NCBI RefSeq assembly: GCF_000743575.1
Contig: NZ_JQGC01000013.1
Span: forward strand, 1 to 64,000
Reading direction: 5' to 3'
DNA: 64,000 nt
From: Devosia riboflavina
GTDB taxonomy: Bacteria > Pseudomonadota > Alphaproteobacteria > Rhizobiales > Devosiaceae
Positions 27,992 through 36,368 of the stretch are shown in pieces. Position numbers and translations under genes: made by a program. Position 1 is the stretch's first letter. Every line of letters starts with the position of its first letter. The notes under the pieces were generated by a model. It was not told the DNA's origin and did no database searches. It was given only the letters and a program-made list of their open reading frames with translations.

Positions 27992-28897
27992 CTAAGCGTC
28001 TTTGGCTGGGAAAATGACCGACAGCGCCAGCGGCAGAATGGTGAGCTCGACATCGCGCTCAAGCTCGATCAATTCGCCATCGATCACCGCATGCACCTCC
28101 CGCTTCCGCTTTGGGAAGTGGAGAACGAGGCTTTCGCTTTCGAGTTCGGTAACCTGCGGATTGGCCCGCCAGCGGCCGACCAGCACGTCGATGACCAGAC
28201 TGATGAGTTCGCCCGTCGTCACCGTACCCGCAAAATAGACCCCCAGCCGCCCCGTATCGAGGCGCTGCGCCACTGGCACGGGACCATCATCGAGCGGATT
28301 GTTGGAGACGGCGATGCCGGACACCATTCGCTTCTGGCGGCCCGAACCATCCTCGAATTCGACTTCGAAACGAGGAGGATTGATCGCCGCCGCCGCAATG
28401 GCGCGCAGGCTCGCCAGCATCTTTCCGACGCGGCTGCGATAGACCATGCCATTGCGGATCCGTACGAGGCGCGCATGAATGCCCACGCCGAACTGATGTA
28501 CGAAGGGTTGGTTATTGGCCGTCGCCAGATCGACCTGCCCCACCGTCCCCTTCGCCACCGCATGCAGCGCCCTCCGAATGTCGGGCGGCACGCCGAGAGC
28601 ACGGGCAAAAAGGTTCATCGTACCGGCGGGCAGTACGCCGAGCACCTTGCCCGTGCGGTGCGCGATGGCCGCCGCCGAGGAAATGGTGCCATCCCCGCCG
28701 GCAGCGATCATCGCGTCGACATCGGGATCGACCGAAAACCGCTCGATCGTGGCGAGCACGTCGCTTCCGCTCACGACATGGCACTGCAACTCGTGCCCAG
28801 CCTCGGCAAACACGGCCATGGCCTCGGCGCAAAATGCGTCGAGATCCATGGTGCGCAAGGTGCCGCTGTCGCGATTGAGAATTGCGGCAACTCGCAT
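27992..28897 (-). CDS. Diacylglycerol/lipid kinase family protein
   Basis: A 301-residue cytosolic kinase of the DAGK/YegS/BmrU group. The catalytic glycine-rich loop AAGGDGTISSAA is followed by LPAGTMNLFARAL and a C-terminal beta-sandwich domain. It phosphorylates a lipid or sphingoid-like alcohol with ATP; the substrate is unknown. ATG 28897 has GGAG eight bases upstream and is preferred over a GTG at 28906 that overlaps the histidine kinase stop. Co-transcribed with that kinase. Confidence 0.86.
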   Translation of the reverse strand: MRVAAILNRDSGTLRTMDLDAFCAEAMAVFAEAGHELQCHVVSGSDVLATIERFSVDPDVDAMIAAGGDGTISSAAAIAHRTGKVLGVLPAGTMNLFARALGVPPDIRRALHAVAKGTVGQVDLATANNQPFVHQFGVGIHARLVRIRNGMVYRSRVGKMLASLRAIAAAAINPPRFEVEFEDGSGRQKRMVSGIAVSNNPLDDGPVPVAQRLDTGRLGVYFAGTVTTGELISLVIDVLVGRWRANPQVTELESESLVLHFPKRKREVHAVIDGELIELERDVELTILPLALSVIFPAKDA

Positions 28898-28902
28898 ATG
28901 GT

Positions 28903-30324
28903 TCACTCCATGGCCGACTGGCTGGGCGGAGCCGGCGTTCTATCGAGCGCGGGCAAGGAAACGGAAATGGTGACGCCTTCACCCGGAACGCTGGCATAGA
29001 CGGGTTCACCGCCGAACTGGCCCGACAACTGGCGGATGATCACAGACCCTAGCCCGCCTTCGTCCTGCCCCTCCGGCAGGCCCACACCATTATCCGAGAC
29101 CTTCAGCGTCGGCACGCCCGCTTCATTGCGAAACAGCGCCACTTCGACGCGACCGCGGCGGCCATCTGGAAAACCATGCTTGAGAGCATTGGTCACAAAC
29201 TCGCCGACCAGAATGCCGAGCGTCGTCGCGTCACGCGCGCTGACCTCGATGCTCTCGATCTTGCCTTCGATGGCAATGCGCCCGGAATCGGTCTGGGTCG
29301 TCGCAATGTCTTCCAGCACCGCACTCAGAAATTCATCGGCGCTGGCCGATTCCATATCGTCCCCCAGGCGCAGGCGGCGATGAGCGGACGCAATGGCATG
29401 GACGCGCAGCCGGGCCGCTTCGAGCGCCGTACGCACCTCGGCGGAACGGGTGCGCATGAGCTGCAGCGCCAGCAGCGAAGAAACCGTCGCCAGCGAATTG
29501 CCGATCCGGTGGCTGGTGTCCTGCAGCAGGGCCTCGACGCGCTGCCGTTCGCGCTCGGCATGCGCGCGAGCCTCCTCGATCGCGCGCGTGCGCTCGGCGA
29601 TCTCGGCCTCCAGCGCTTCATTCTGATTGATAAGGCCGCGATGACGCTGGGCCATGGCGCTGACCTGCTTCTGCGTTCGCGCCATCAGGGCATAGGCAAG
29701 ACAGACGGCCGCTGCGAGCGCCGCGATGATCGTGCCGACGAGCCAGACTCGGGATCGGTCGATCCCCTCGTTGCGCAAGGCGAGCTTCTGGTTCTCTTCG
29801 GCAATGAAATCTTCAAGCGTGGCACGCACTTCGCTCATCAAGCGCGCGCCCATGCCGGTCTCGATCAAGCTCTGCGCTTCGTCCTGCCGCGCCGTGGCAA
29901 CGAGTTCGACGGTGCGCGCCATTTCGGCCATCTTGCCGGCGATGTCTCCCGTGATGGAGCGCATCCGCTCGGCCTGGGCCGCATCATCCGCCGTCATTTC
30001 CAGCAAGGTCTGCACATAGCTATCAACCTGGGCTGCCGCGGCATGATAGGGCTCAAGAAATTGCGCATCGCGGGTCAGCACATAGCCGCGTTGGCTGGCT
30101 TCGGCCTGGCTCATCACATTGACCAGTTCCCGCGCCGTATCGCGAACCGCATAAGTATCGGTGATATCCCGAAGCTGACGATCCATGCCCTGCATGAGCA
30201 GCAGCGAAACGACCGCCGCGAGGCAAACCAGAACGAGCGACACCCATATGGCAATGCGTCTCGCCGTTCGCCGTCCTAAAACTGGCGTCTGTGCGCCCGC
30301 CGCTCGTTGTGCCACGACACTCAT
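28903..30324 (-). CDS. CHASE3 sensor histidine kinase, HisKA_2/HWE type
   Basis: An inner-membrane sensor kinase of 473 residues. TM1 lies about residues 25-45, a CHASE3-type helical periplasmic domain with QRGYVLTRDAQFLEPY follows, TM2 lies about 192-214, then a short coiled coil, a HisKA_2 dimerisation helix with H272 (QDTSHRIGNSLATVSSLL) and an ATPase domain (EFVTNALKHGFP; DNGVGLPE; GLGSVIIRQL). Kinases of this class phosphorylate PhyR in other alphaproteobacteria. With phyR, nepR and ecfG 2 kb away, this is the likely stress-sensing kinase (inference). ATG 30324 is preferred over 30393. Confidence 0.87.
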   Translation of the reverse strand: MSVVAQRAAGAQTPVLGRRTARRIAIWVSLVLVCLAAVVSLLLMQGMDRQLRDITDTYAVRDTARELVNVMSQAEASQRGYVLTRDAQFLEPYHAAAAQVDSYVQTLLEMTADDAAQAERMRSITGDIAGKMAEMARTVELVATARQDEAQSLIETGMGARLMSEVRATLEDFIAEENQKLALRNEGIDRSRVWLVGTIIAALAAAVCLAYALMARTQKQVSAMAQRHRGLINQNEALEAEIAERTRAIEEARAHAERERQRVEALLQDTSHRIGNSLATVSSLLALQLMRTRSAEVRTALEAARLRVHAIASAHRRLRLGDDMESASADEFLSAVLEDIATTQTDSGRIAIEGKIESIEVSARDATTLGILVGEFVTNALKHGFPDGRRGRVEVALFRNEAGVPTLKVSDNGVGLPEGQDEGGLGSVIIRQLSGQFGGEPVYASVPGEGVTISVSLPALDRTPAPPSQSAME

Positions 30325-30422
30325 CCACACCGTCTCTTTCCGACCCGCGCCAAAAGCCCGACGGCCCCCTATGGTATGTCCACCGCTTGCCATGCTGCAA
30401 TGGCAGCAATGAGGCTTGAAGC

Positions 30423-31178
30423 CTATATCAGCGGGCGTTTTCGCTCCTTCGGTTTCTCCCAGTCGGCAAGCGCGCGCAGCCCTTCTGCATCGACGATCTC
30501 ACAGCTCCGGTCGAGCCACTGGATGAGGCCCCTTTCCGCCAGTTTGCGGAGTGTCTTGTTGGTATGCACGATCGACAGGCCCAGCGTGTCGGCCACATGC
30601 TGCTGCGTGACGGGTATGTGGAGGGATTTGTAGGAAATCTTCCCCAGCGCCTCGGCCCGGCTATGGAGAAAGGCAAGGAGATAGGCGGCGCGTTCCACCG
30701 CCGTCCGGCGCCCGACGCTCAAGAGGTGTTCGTCCAGCATCCGCTCTTCTCGGGCTGCCAGCCACGTCACATCGAAGCCGAGGCCGGGATAGCCTTCGAA
30801 AAGACTGTCGAGCTTGTCGCGCTGGAAGACGCAGAGCACCACCGTGGTGAGCGCCTCCACGGAATGCTCCATCTCCCCCATGATCGAGCCCTGCAACCCC
30901 AATAGATCGCCCGGCAGCAGATAGTTCAATATCTGCCGCCGCCCATCCGGCAGCGTCTTGAACCGAAAGGCCCAGCCCGAGAGGACCGTATAAAGGTGGG
31001 GGCTGTGAGCCCCTTCGGAGAGGATGGTCGAGCCCGCTTCAGCCACCAGCTCGCCTCGTTTGAAGGACGAAACGAAGCGCAGTTCCTGATCGGTGAAATC
31101 CCGAAAACCGGACATGCCGCGCAACGGACATTGCTCGCACGGCACGCGACGGCCGGTGCTGGGAAGAACGAGGCTCAA
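30423..31178 (-). CDS. Crp/Fnr-family transcriptional regulator
   Basis: A 251-residue regulator with a cyclic-nucleotide-binding-like beta-roll (HLYTVLSGWAFRFKTLPDGR; LLPGDLLGLQGSI) and a C-terminal Crp-type helix-turn-helix (TQQHVADTLGLSIVHTNKTLRKL). Two cysteines sit near the N-terminus (PCEQCPLRG) but the full four-cysteine FNR cluster pattern is not evident. The start is probably a TTG at 31178. A perfect EcfG-type promoter lies 38 bp upstream, placing it in the stress regulon. Confidence 0.84.
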   Translation of the reverse strand: MSLVLPSTGRRVPCEQCPLRGMSGFRDFTDQELRFVSSFKRGELVAEAGSTILSEGAHSPHLYTVLSGWAFRFKTLPDGRRQILNYLLPGDLLGLQGSIMGEMEHSVEALTTVVLCVFQRDKLDSLFEGYPGLGFDVTWLAAREERMLDEHLLSVGRRTAVERAAYLLAFLHSRAEALGKISYKSLHIPVTQQHVADTLGLSIVHTNKTLRKLAERGLIQWLDRSCEIVDAEGLRALADWEKPKERKRPLI

Positions 31179-31216
31179 TGGGAAGTCCCAGTCGGTTCAT
31201 GGCTTGGTGGCTGCTC

Positions 31217-31241
31217 AACGCCCCATCGCCAAACCCGTTCC
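31217..31241 (-). promoter_or_regulatory. EcfG-type stress promoter
   Basis: On the minus strand GGAAC (31241-31237), 16 bp, CGTT (31220-31217): exact consensus, reading towards the Crp/Fnr regulator. Confidence 0.75.
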
Positions 31242-31316
31242 ACGACATGTCTTTTTTAAATGACACCCAACCTTGGCAGCGCCCACAAGCGGGCTACCTT
31301 ACCACGGATAGGTGAT

Positions 31317-31685
31317 ATGCTTTCTGGCCGCACGGTGCTGATCGTCGAGGCTCAATACCTCATTGCCCTTGATCTGCAGAATACCCTGGACCCACTGGAT
31401 CCCGGAAAGGTCGTCATCGCCCAGAACCCGGGTCACGCCCGGGAACTTGCCGAGGATTGGGCCAACTGTGCCCTCGCCATCGTCGAAGTCGAACGGGAAC
31501 TGCCCGAGCACATCGCGCTTGTCGGCGAATTGCAGCGCAAGGGAGTTCCCGTGATCGGACTGACTGCAGATGTCGATCTTCAGCAGCACCTGAACTTTAC
31601 GGGAACCCCGATCCTGCTCAAGCCCGCGCCTTCCGAGCGCACACTCGCCCTCATTGCTCAGCTTTTTGAGACTCAGAAGGAGTGA
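31317..31685 (+). CDS. Pseudo-receiver (degenerate response-regulator domain)
   Basis: A 122-residue single receiver-fold protein (GRTVLIVEAQYLIALDL at the start, VIGLTADV and ILLKPAPSE near the end). The acidic pocket is reduced to E11-A12, and the phosphoacceptor aspartate is replaced by E57 (LAIVEVER). The switch threonine and lysine are kept. It therefore probably cannot be phosphorylated normally and may mimic a constantly active receiver. AGGTGAT precedes ATG 31317. It converges on ecfG, overlapping its 3' end by 13 bp, which suggests a role in the stress circuit (inference). Confidence 0.75.
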   Translation: MLSGRTVLIVEAQYLIALDLQNTLDPLDPGKVVIAQNPGHARELAEDWANCALAIVEVERELPEHIALVGELQRKGVPVIGLTADVDLQQHLNFTGTPILLKPAPSERTLALIAQLFETQKE

Positions 31686-32227
31686 TTGGTCGTTGTGACC
31701 TGCGTTGACAGAGCATCCGGGCCATAGTCGGATTCTCCGCTCACCTTGAGCATGTCCTGCAGGCGCGATCGTGCGCGGCTGACGCGGCTCTTCATCGTTC
31801 CCACGGCGCAATCGCAAATCTCGGCGGCTTCTTCATAGGAAAAGCCCGAGGCACCGATGAGAATGATGGCTTCGCGCTGGTCGTCCGGCAGCTCCGCCAG
31901 GGCTTTCTTGAAATCCTCCAGATCCATCGCGCCATATTGGGAAGGATGCACGGAGAGGCGTTCGGTGAAAGCGCCGTCGCTATCCTGCACTTCCCGTCCG
32001 CGCTTGCGCATCTGGCTGTAGAATTCGTTGCGCAGGATAGTGAAAAGCCAGGCCTTGATATTGGTACCCATTTCAAAGCTGGACTGCTTTGCCCAGGCCT
32101 TCATCACAGTGTCCTGCACGAGGTCATCGGCCTTGTCGTGCTTGCCCGTCAGCGAGACGGCAAAAGCGCGCAGGCTCGGAAGTGTGGACAGCATTTCTCG
32201 CTTAAACGAGGGGGTCTCGGTCGCCAT
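31673..32227 (-). CDS. ecfG: ECF sigma factor EcfG (general stress response)
   Basis: A 184-residue group-4 sigma factor. Region 2 (DDLVQDTVMKAWAKQ; IKAWLFTILRNEFYSQMRKR) and region 4 (LPDDQREAIILIGASGFSYEEAAEICD) are complete. The EcfG identity rests on the adjacent nepR four bases upstream and phyR across the promoter region. In this known circuit NepR binds EcfG until phosphorylated PhyR takes NepR away. Five exact GGAAC-N16-CGTT promoters nearby fit its known specificity. ATG 32227 is chosen as the family start. Confidence 0.93.
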   Translation of the reverse strand: MATETPSFKREMLSTLPSLRAFAVSLTGKHDKADDLVQDTVMKAWAKQSSFEMGTNIKAWLFTILRNEFYSQMRKRGREVQDSDGAFTERLSVHPSQYGAMDLEDFKKALAELPDDQREAIILIGASGFSYEEAAEICDCAVGTMKSRVSRARSRLQDMLKVSGESDYGPDALSTQVTTTNHSF

Positions 32228-32231
32228 GCGA

Positions 32232-32441
32232 TCAGTCTCCGCCCTGCGATGTCTGCTTGGTCTGGGCCCGCTCGGCATTATCGAGCTTCTCCAACAGATC
32301 GAGGAGCTGGTCTGGAACCCCCTCCTCCTGTACGGCTCCATAAAGAGCCCGCAACCGCGAACCAATATCCGAAGTTGGACCCAGTCCGTCATCCGGCTGA
32401 AGCCGCATGCGCTGTTGGCTCGCAAAATTATCTTTCGTCAT
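32232..32441 (-). CDS. nepR: Anti-sigma factor NepR
   Basis: A 69-residue protein with the NepR core: two amphipathic helices, IGSRLRALYGAVQEEGVP and DQLLDLLEKLDNAE, flanked by disordered tails. It sequesters EcfG and is titrated by phosphorylated PhyR. It is the first gene of the nepR-ecfG operon. Confidence 0.9.
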   Translation of the reverse strand: MTKDNFASQQRMRLQPDDGLGPTSDIGSRLRALYGAVQEEGVPDQLLDLLEKLDNAERAQTKQTSQGGD

Positions 32442-32503
32442 ACCCTAACTCTAGCTTCCCGGGGCTTGCCGCTACCGATCAGAAATTCCGTTCGTCAAAA
32501 ATA

Positions 32504-32521
32504 GTTCCAAGGCCACGGAAC
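32504..32521. promoter_or_regulatory. Divergent GGAAC elements between nepR and phyR
   Basis: GTTCC (32504-32508) and GGAAC (32517-32521) form an inverted pair separated by 8 bp, one facing nepR and one facing phyR. Neither is followed by a good CGTT at 16-17 bp (the phyR side has GATT at 16). A stress-dependent autoregulatory promoter is plausible but the match is weak. Confidence 0.4.
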
Positions 32522-32588
32522 TTTTCTTTTGCGCGGCGATTTACTCAACTCGTGAAGTCACGATCTTAAGCGTCACTGGAGTTCCTAT

Positions 32589-33383
32589 ATGTCATTGTCC
32601 ACGCGGATCGCGCCGCACCTGCCTTACCTCCGGCGTTTTTCCCGGGCGGTTACAGGGTCGCAGACGTCTGGCGACGCCTATGTCGCAGCCACGCTGGAAG
32701 CACTGATCTCAGACATTTCCCTCTTCCCGGAGGCGTCGAGCGATCGGATTGCATTGTACAAGCTCTTCTCGGCGCTGTTTACCTCGTCTTCCGTCGACAT
32801 TCCGGCTCCCACGTCCAGCTTCGCCTGGGAGCAGCGCGCGGCGCGAAACCTGGCCAACCTGTCGCCCCGCCCCCGCCAGGCCTTCCTGCTTGTCGCCGTC
32901 GAGGGCTTTACCCATGCACAGGCCGCCGAAGTGCTCGATGTCAGCGACACAGAGTTCGCAAGCTTCCTCGACGAGGCCTCGAACGAGATTTCGCGTCAGG
33001 TGGCGACCGAAATCATGATCATCGAAGACGAACCACTGATCGCCATGGATATCGAGCAGATGGTGGAAAGCCTCGGCCACAAGGTGGTCAGCATCGCCCG
33101 CACCCATGCCGAGGCGATCAAGCTGTTCAACCAGACCAATCCGCGCATGATCCTGGCCGACATCCAGCTCGCCGATGGCAGCTCGGGCATCGATGCGGTC
33201 AACGATATCCTCAACACCCATTCGGTGCCGGTGATCTTCATCACCGCATTCCCCGAACGCCTCCTGACGGGCGAACGTCCCGAGCCCACCTTCCTCGTGA
33301 CGAAGCCTTTCAATCCCGATATGGTGAAGGCGCTGATCAGCCAGGCGCTGTTCTTCGAAGATGGCTCCCGCGCTGCGGCGTAA
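32589..33383 (+). CDS. phyR: PhyR anti-anti-sigma response regulator
   Basis: A 264-residue protein. The N-terminal half (about 1-135) is a sigma-factor-like domain ([20 protein letters not shown] and an alpha-helical sigma-2-like start). The C-terminal half is a receiver with the acidic pair in IIEDEP, phosphoacceptor D191 ([10 protein letters not shown]) and LVTKPFNP. Once phosphorylated it exposes the sigma mimic, which binds NepR and frees EcfG. Divergent from nepR-ecfG. Confidence 0.95.
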   Translation: MSLSTRIAPHLPYLRRFSRAVTGSQTSGDAYVAATLEALISDISLFPEASSDRIALYKLFSALFTSSSVDIPAPTSSFAWEQRAARNLANLSPRPRQAFLLVAVEGFTHAQAAEVLDVSDTEFASFLDEASNEISRQVATEIMIIEDEPLIAMDIEQMVESLGHKVVSIARTHAEAIKLFNQTNPRMILADIQLADGSSGIDAVNDILNTHSVPVIFITAFPERLLTGERPEPTFLVTKPFNPDMVKALISQALFFEDGSRAAA

Positions 33384-33406
33384 CCTCCATCCTCCCATGC
33401 AAACTC

Positions 33407-33432
33407 AAAAGCCGGCTCCGCCGGCTTTTTTG
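33407..33432 (+). terminator. Intrinsic terminator of phyR
   Basis: AAAAGCCGGC-TCC-GCCGGCTTTTTT: a compact hairpin with a T tract 24 bp after the phyR stop codon. Confidence 0.9.
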
Positions 33433-33441
33433 TTGCCTTCA

Positions 33442-33466
33442 GGAACTTGCCAAGTCGTTCAACGTT
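33442..33466 (+). promoter_or_regulatory. EcfG-type stress promoter
   Basis: GGAAC (33442-33446), 16 bp, CGTT (33463-33466), exact consensus, 30 bp before the ATG of the DUF1328 gene and directly after the phyR terminator. Confidence 0.8.
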
Positions 33467-33496
33467 TATTCGACAAGACAACTCATGGAGGCACCC

Positions 33497-33661
33497 ATGC
33501 TCTATTACGCCCTCGTCTTTCTCGTCATCGCCCTGATCGCCGGCGTGCTCGGCTTCGGCGGTATTGCCGGCGCTTCTGCCGGCATCGCGCAGATTCTGTT
33601 TTTCCTGTTCCTGGCATTCCTCGTGGTGTCGCTGGTCATCGGCCTCTTCCGCCGGACCTAG
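33497..33661 (+). CDS. DUF1328-family small membrane protein
   Basis: A 54-residue protein of two membrane helices ([40 protein letters not shown]) with the glycine-rich centre typical of DUF1328/YtjA proteins. ATGGAGG lies upstream. The function of the family is unknown; members are frequent targets of the general stress sigma factor. It is a monocistronic unit between two terminators. Confidence 0.9.
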   Translation: MLYYALVFLVIALIAGVLGFGGIAGASAGIAQILFFLFLAFLVVSLVIGLFRRT

Positions 33662-33680
33662 AAATCGGGAAGCTCAAACA

Positions 33681-33707
33681 AAAGGCGGCCATCTGGCCGC
33701 CTTTTTT
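33681..33707. terminator. Bidirectional intrinsic terminator
   Basis: AAAGGCGGCCA-TC-TGGCCGCCTTTTTT separates the DUF1328 gene from the convergent ydcF-like gene, whose stop codon it touches. T tracts exist on both strands (six and three). Confidence 0.85.
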
Positions 33708-34501
33708 CATGGTCCGGGGAAGAGCTTACTCGTCTTGCCGGTCCAGTTGTAGATCAGCAGTCCGACCCACTCCTTGATCGCAGCCGTGGTGACATTCACG
33801 TTCTGCACGGGGTTGGCGATGTCAAAACCGAAACTCTGCTGCCCGGGCGTACGGTAGTCGGTTGGCCAGGGGATGACCGACAGCCCTGTTTTCTCGAAAA
33901 TCCCGACCGACCGCGGCATGTGATATGCCGATGTGACAAGAACGATCGTTCCATCGGCGCTCTGCCCCAGCAGTTCCTTGGTATTGGCGACGTTTTCGTC
34001 GGTATTGCGCGACTCTCCCTCAAGCACCAGCCGATCCCGAGCAATTCCGAAGGCGAGAAAGAAACGCTCCGCCGTCGTTGCCTCCGCCTCTCCTTCATCT
34101 GTCAGGGCTCCGCTGCCGCCACTGATGAAGATCTTTGCAGTGGGATACGCCTGGGCAAGCCAAAGCGTCGTCGTCAGCCGATCGCCTGCATCGTTGAGTT
34201 CCGTGATCTGCCGGGCGGAACTCGGCCGTTCCAGCGTTGCGCCACCCAGCATGATGATGGCATCGACGTCGTCGGGCGGCATCGCCGGGACGGCAAAGTG
34301 GTCCTCAAGGGGTTGCATGATCAGATAGCCCAGATTGGTGAAGCTCACCGTTCCGTGGATCAGGAGGCCAAGGACAAGTGCCGTCGCCGCCAGCCGCCGC
34401 CTTCCCCAAAAGAGTGTCGCTACGGCGATCAGCATCAGCAGGAAGACCACGCTAAGGGGCTGGGCCAGCAACCAGAAGACCTTCGACGCCAGAAAGAACA
34501 T
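33707..34501 (-). CDS. YdcF/DUF218-family membrane protein
   Basis: A 264-residue protein with two N-terminal membrane helices ([36 protein letters not shown]) and a DUF218 domain: [35 protein letters not shown]. Related E. coli proteins (YdcF, SanA, ElyC) act on the envelope, for example on lipid-carrier intermediates; the precise role here is unknown. Transcribed alone. Confidence 0.86.
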   Translation of the reverse strand: MFFLASKVFWLLAQPLSVVFLLMLIAVATLFWGRRRLAATALVLGLLIHGTVSFTNLGYLIMQPLEDHFAVPAMPPDDVDAIIMLGGATLERPSSARQITELNDAGDRLTTTLWLAQAYPTAKIFISGGSGALTDEGEAEATTAERFFLAFGIARDRLVLEGESRNTDENVANTKELLGQSADGTIVLVTSAYHMPRSVGIFEKTGLSVIPWPTDYRTPGQQSFGFDIANPVQNVNVTTAAIKEWVGLLIYNWTGKTSKLFPGP

Positions 34502-34685
34502 CCATTTTCCTCATCAGCTTCCGCGCTCGCCTTGTGCCCGCATTCGCGCGCAAGGCCAAGTGCGCTGGGCACTATCGCTTTTTCCCCTTGCCTTATGCCC
34601 ACCATTTGCTTTTGTTGGAGGCGGTCAAAATTGCCAGCCTCAAAAAAAGGCAATTGCCGTTCAGGAACGCCCGATCCCGGGTGAC

Positions 34686-35492
34686 ATGGTGAGCATGCAC
34701 GAAGCTAGGCCCGCACGGGCGGGGACATCGCCGGTTGTAGAATTACGGGATTTGCACAAGTCCTTCGGCGCGTTGGAGGTCCTCAGAGGCATTTCCTTTT
34801 CGGCCCGTGAAGGCGAAGTCATTTCGCTCATCGGCTCGTCCGGCTCCGGCAAATCGACACTTTTGCGCTGCATCAACATGCTCGAAGTTCCCGACGACGG
34901 CGACGTGCTGATCGACGGCGAGCCGATCAAGCTGCGCGGCACCGGCCAGAACCGGCACATTGCCGACGAAGCCCAGATCCGCCGCATCCGTTCCGAACTC
35001 GGCATGGTGTTCCAGTCGTTCAATCTCTGGGCACATATGACGATCCTCGAAAACGTCATGGAAGCCCCGCTTGTCGTGCAGGGGCGCCAGCGTGCCGAGG
35101 TTGAGACCGAAGCCCGCGCCATGCTCGACAAGGTCGGCATTGGCTCCAAGACCGACGCCTATCCGTCGCAGCTTTCCGGCGGCCAGCAGCAGCGCGCTGC
35201 CATCGCCCGCGCCCTCTGCATCAATCCGCGCGTCATGCTCTTCGACGAGCCGACCTCGGCCCTTGATCCCGAGCTTGAAGTGGAAGTCCTGCGCGTCATC
35301 AAGGTTCTGGCCGACGAAGGCCGCTCTATGGTGCTGGTGACCCACGACATGGAATTCGCCCGCTCGGTCTCGGACAAGGTCATCTTCCTCCACCAGGGCC
35401 AGATCGAGGAAGAAGGCACGCCGGACGAAGTGTTCGGCGCCACCAAATCGGCCCGCCTCAAACAGTTCCTAAACGCCGCCAGCCACAGCTAG
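34686..35492 (+). CDS. Polar amino acid ABC transporter ATP-binding protein
   Basis: A 268-residue HisP/GlnQ-type ATPase. Walker A is SSGSGKST, signature [14 protein letters not shown], Walker [15 protein letters not shown] and switch VTHDMEFA. Start choice is uncertain: ATG 34686 or ATG 34695, both with weak ribosome-binding sites. It leads a run of six same-strand genes: ATPase, binding protein, two permeases, UPF0045 protein and a zinc deacylase. Confidence 0.88.
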   Translation: MVSMHEARPARAGTSPVVELRDLHKSFGALEVLRGISFSAREGEVISLIGSSGSGKSTLLRCINMLEVPDDGDVLIDGEPIKLRGTGQNRHIADEAQIRRIRSELGMVFQSFNLWAHMTILENVMEAPLVVQGRQRAEVETEARAMLDKVGIGSKTDAYPSQLSGGQQQRAAIARALCINPRVMLFDEPTSALDPELEVEVLRVIKVLADEGRSMVLVTHDMEFARSVSDKVIFLHQGQIEEEGTPDEVFGATKSARLKQFLNAASHS

Positions 35493-35554
35493 CGGCTCCA
35501 TCCAGACCCGGCCAAACCGGGCAGACATGCGACGTCAAACGCAACGGAGACAAC

Positions 35555-36307
35555 ATGAAGAAGATTATGCTGGCAGCAGTCGCCGCACTCGCCCTCGGCG
35601 GTTCGGCCATGGCGCAGGAATCCATCCGCATCGCCACCGAAGGCGCCTATGCCCCGTGGAATTTCCTCGATGACAGCGGCAAGCCCGCCGGTTTCGAAAT
35701 CGACCTCGGCAATGCCATCTGCGAAAAGGCAGGCCTCACCTGCGAATGGCTCATCAATGACTGGGATTCCATCATCCCGAACCTGCTCGCCGGCAACTAC
35801 GATCTGATCATGGCCGGCATGTCGATCACCGACGAACGCCTCGAAACCATCGACTTCACCCAGAACTACTTCCCGCCCGATCCCTCCAAGTTCGTCGCCA
35901 CGGCCGGCACCGAGATCGACTTTGCCGCTCTCTCCGGCAAGCGCGTCGGCGTCCAGGGCGGCACCATCCAGGCTGCCTATGCCGAAGAAAACTTCGCTTC
36001 GGGCAATACCGTCGTGACCTTCGCCACCGCCGACCAGGCCATGGCTGACCTCGCCGCCGGCAATCTCGACACCATCCTCGCCGACGGCGCCTATCTCGAG
36101 CCCGTCGTTGCCGCTTCCGGTGGCGCCATCGCCTTCGTCGGCGAAGACGTCCTGATCGGCAATGGCGTCGGTGGTGGCCTCCGTAAGGAAGATACCGAAC
36201 TCAAGGCCAAGCTCGACGAAACCCTGACCGCCCTCAAGGCTGACGGTACCGTTGATGAGCTGATCGCCAAGTGGTTCGAAGGCCGCGGCCCCTACTTCGC
36301 CGAATAA
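35555..36307 (+). CDS. Polar amino acid ABC substrate-binding protein
   Basis: A 250-residue periplasmic binding protein of the SBP family 3. Signal peptide ends near residue 21 (GGSAMAQE). The ligand-binding signature IATEGAYAPWNFLDDSGKPAGFEIDLGNAI is split by eye into the known lobes, and NDWDSIIPNLLAGNYDLIMAG matches lysine/arginine/ornithine-type binders. The exact ligand cannot be read. GGAGAC precedes the start. Confidence 0.88.
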   Translation: MKKIMLAAVAALALGGSAMAQESIRIATEGAYAPWNFLDDSGKPAGFEIDLGNAICEKAGLTCEWLINDWDSIIPNLLAGNYDLIMAGMSITDERLETIDFTQNYFPPDPSKFVATAGTEIDFAALSGKRVGVQGGTIQAAYAEENFASGNTVVTFATADQAMADLAAGNLDTILADGAYLEPVVAASGGAIAFVGEDVLIGNGVGGGLRKEDTELKAKLDETLTALKADGTVDELIAKWFEGRGPYFAE

Positions 36308-36316
36308 GGCTTTTCC

Positions 36317-36344
36317 GGGCGAGGAGCCAAACCGCCCCTCGCCC
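36317..36344 (+). terminator. Intra-operon hairpin after binding-protein gene
   Basis: GGGCGAGG pairs with CCTCGCCC around a 12-base loop, ten bases after the binding-protein stop codon. There is no T tract, as with the hairpins after the other binding-protein genes in the window. Confidence 0.6.
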
Positions 36345-36368
36345 GCCTCCCGAACTGGTGCAAGCCAC

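Noticed and set aside
32442..32588. Perfect EcfG promoter between nepR and phyR
   Set aside because: Three GGAAC sequences occur (two on the minus strand) but none is followed by CGTT at 16-17 bp; kept only as a weak candidate.
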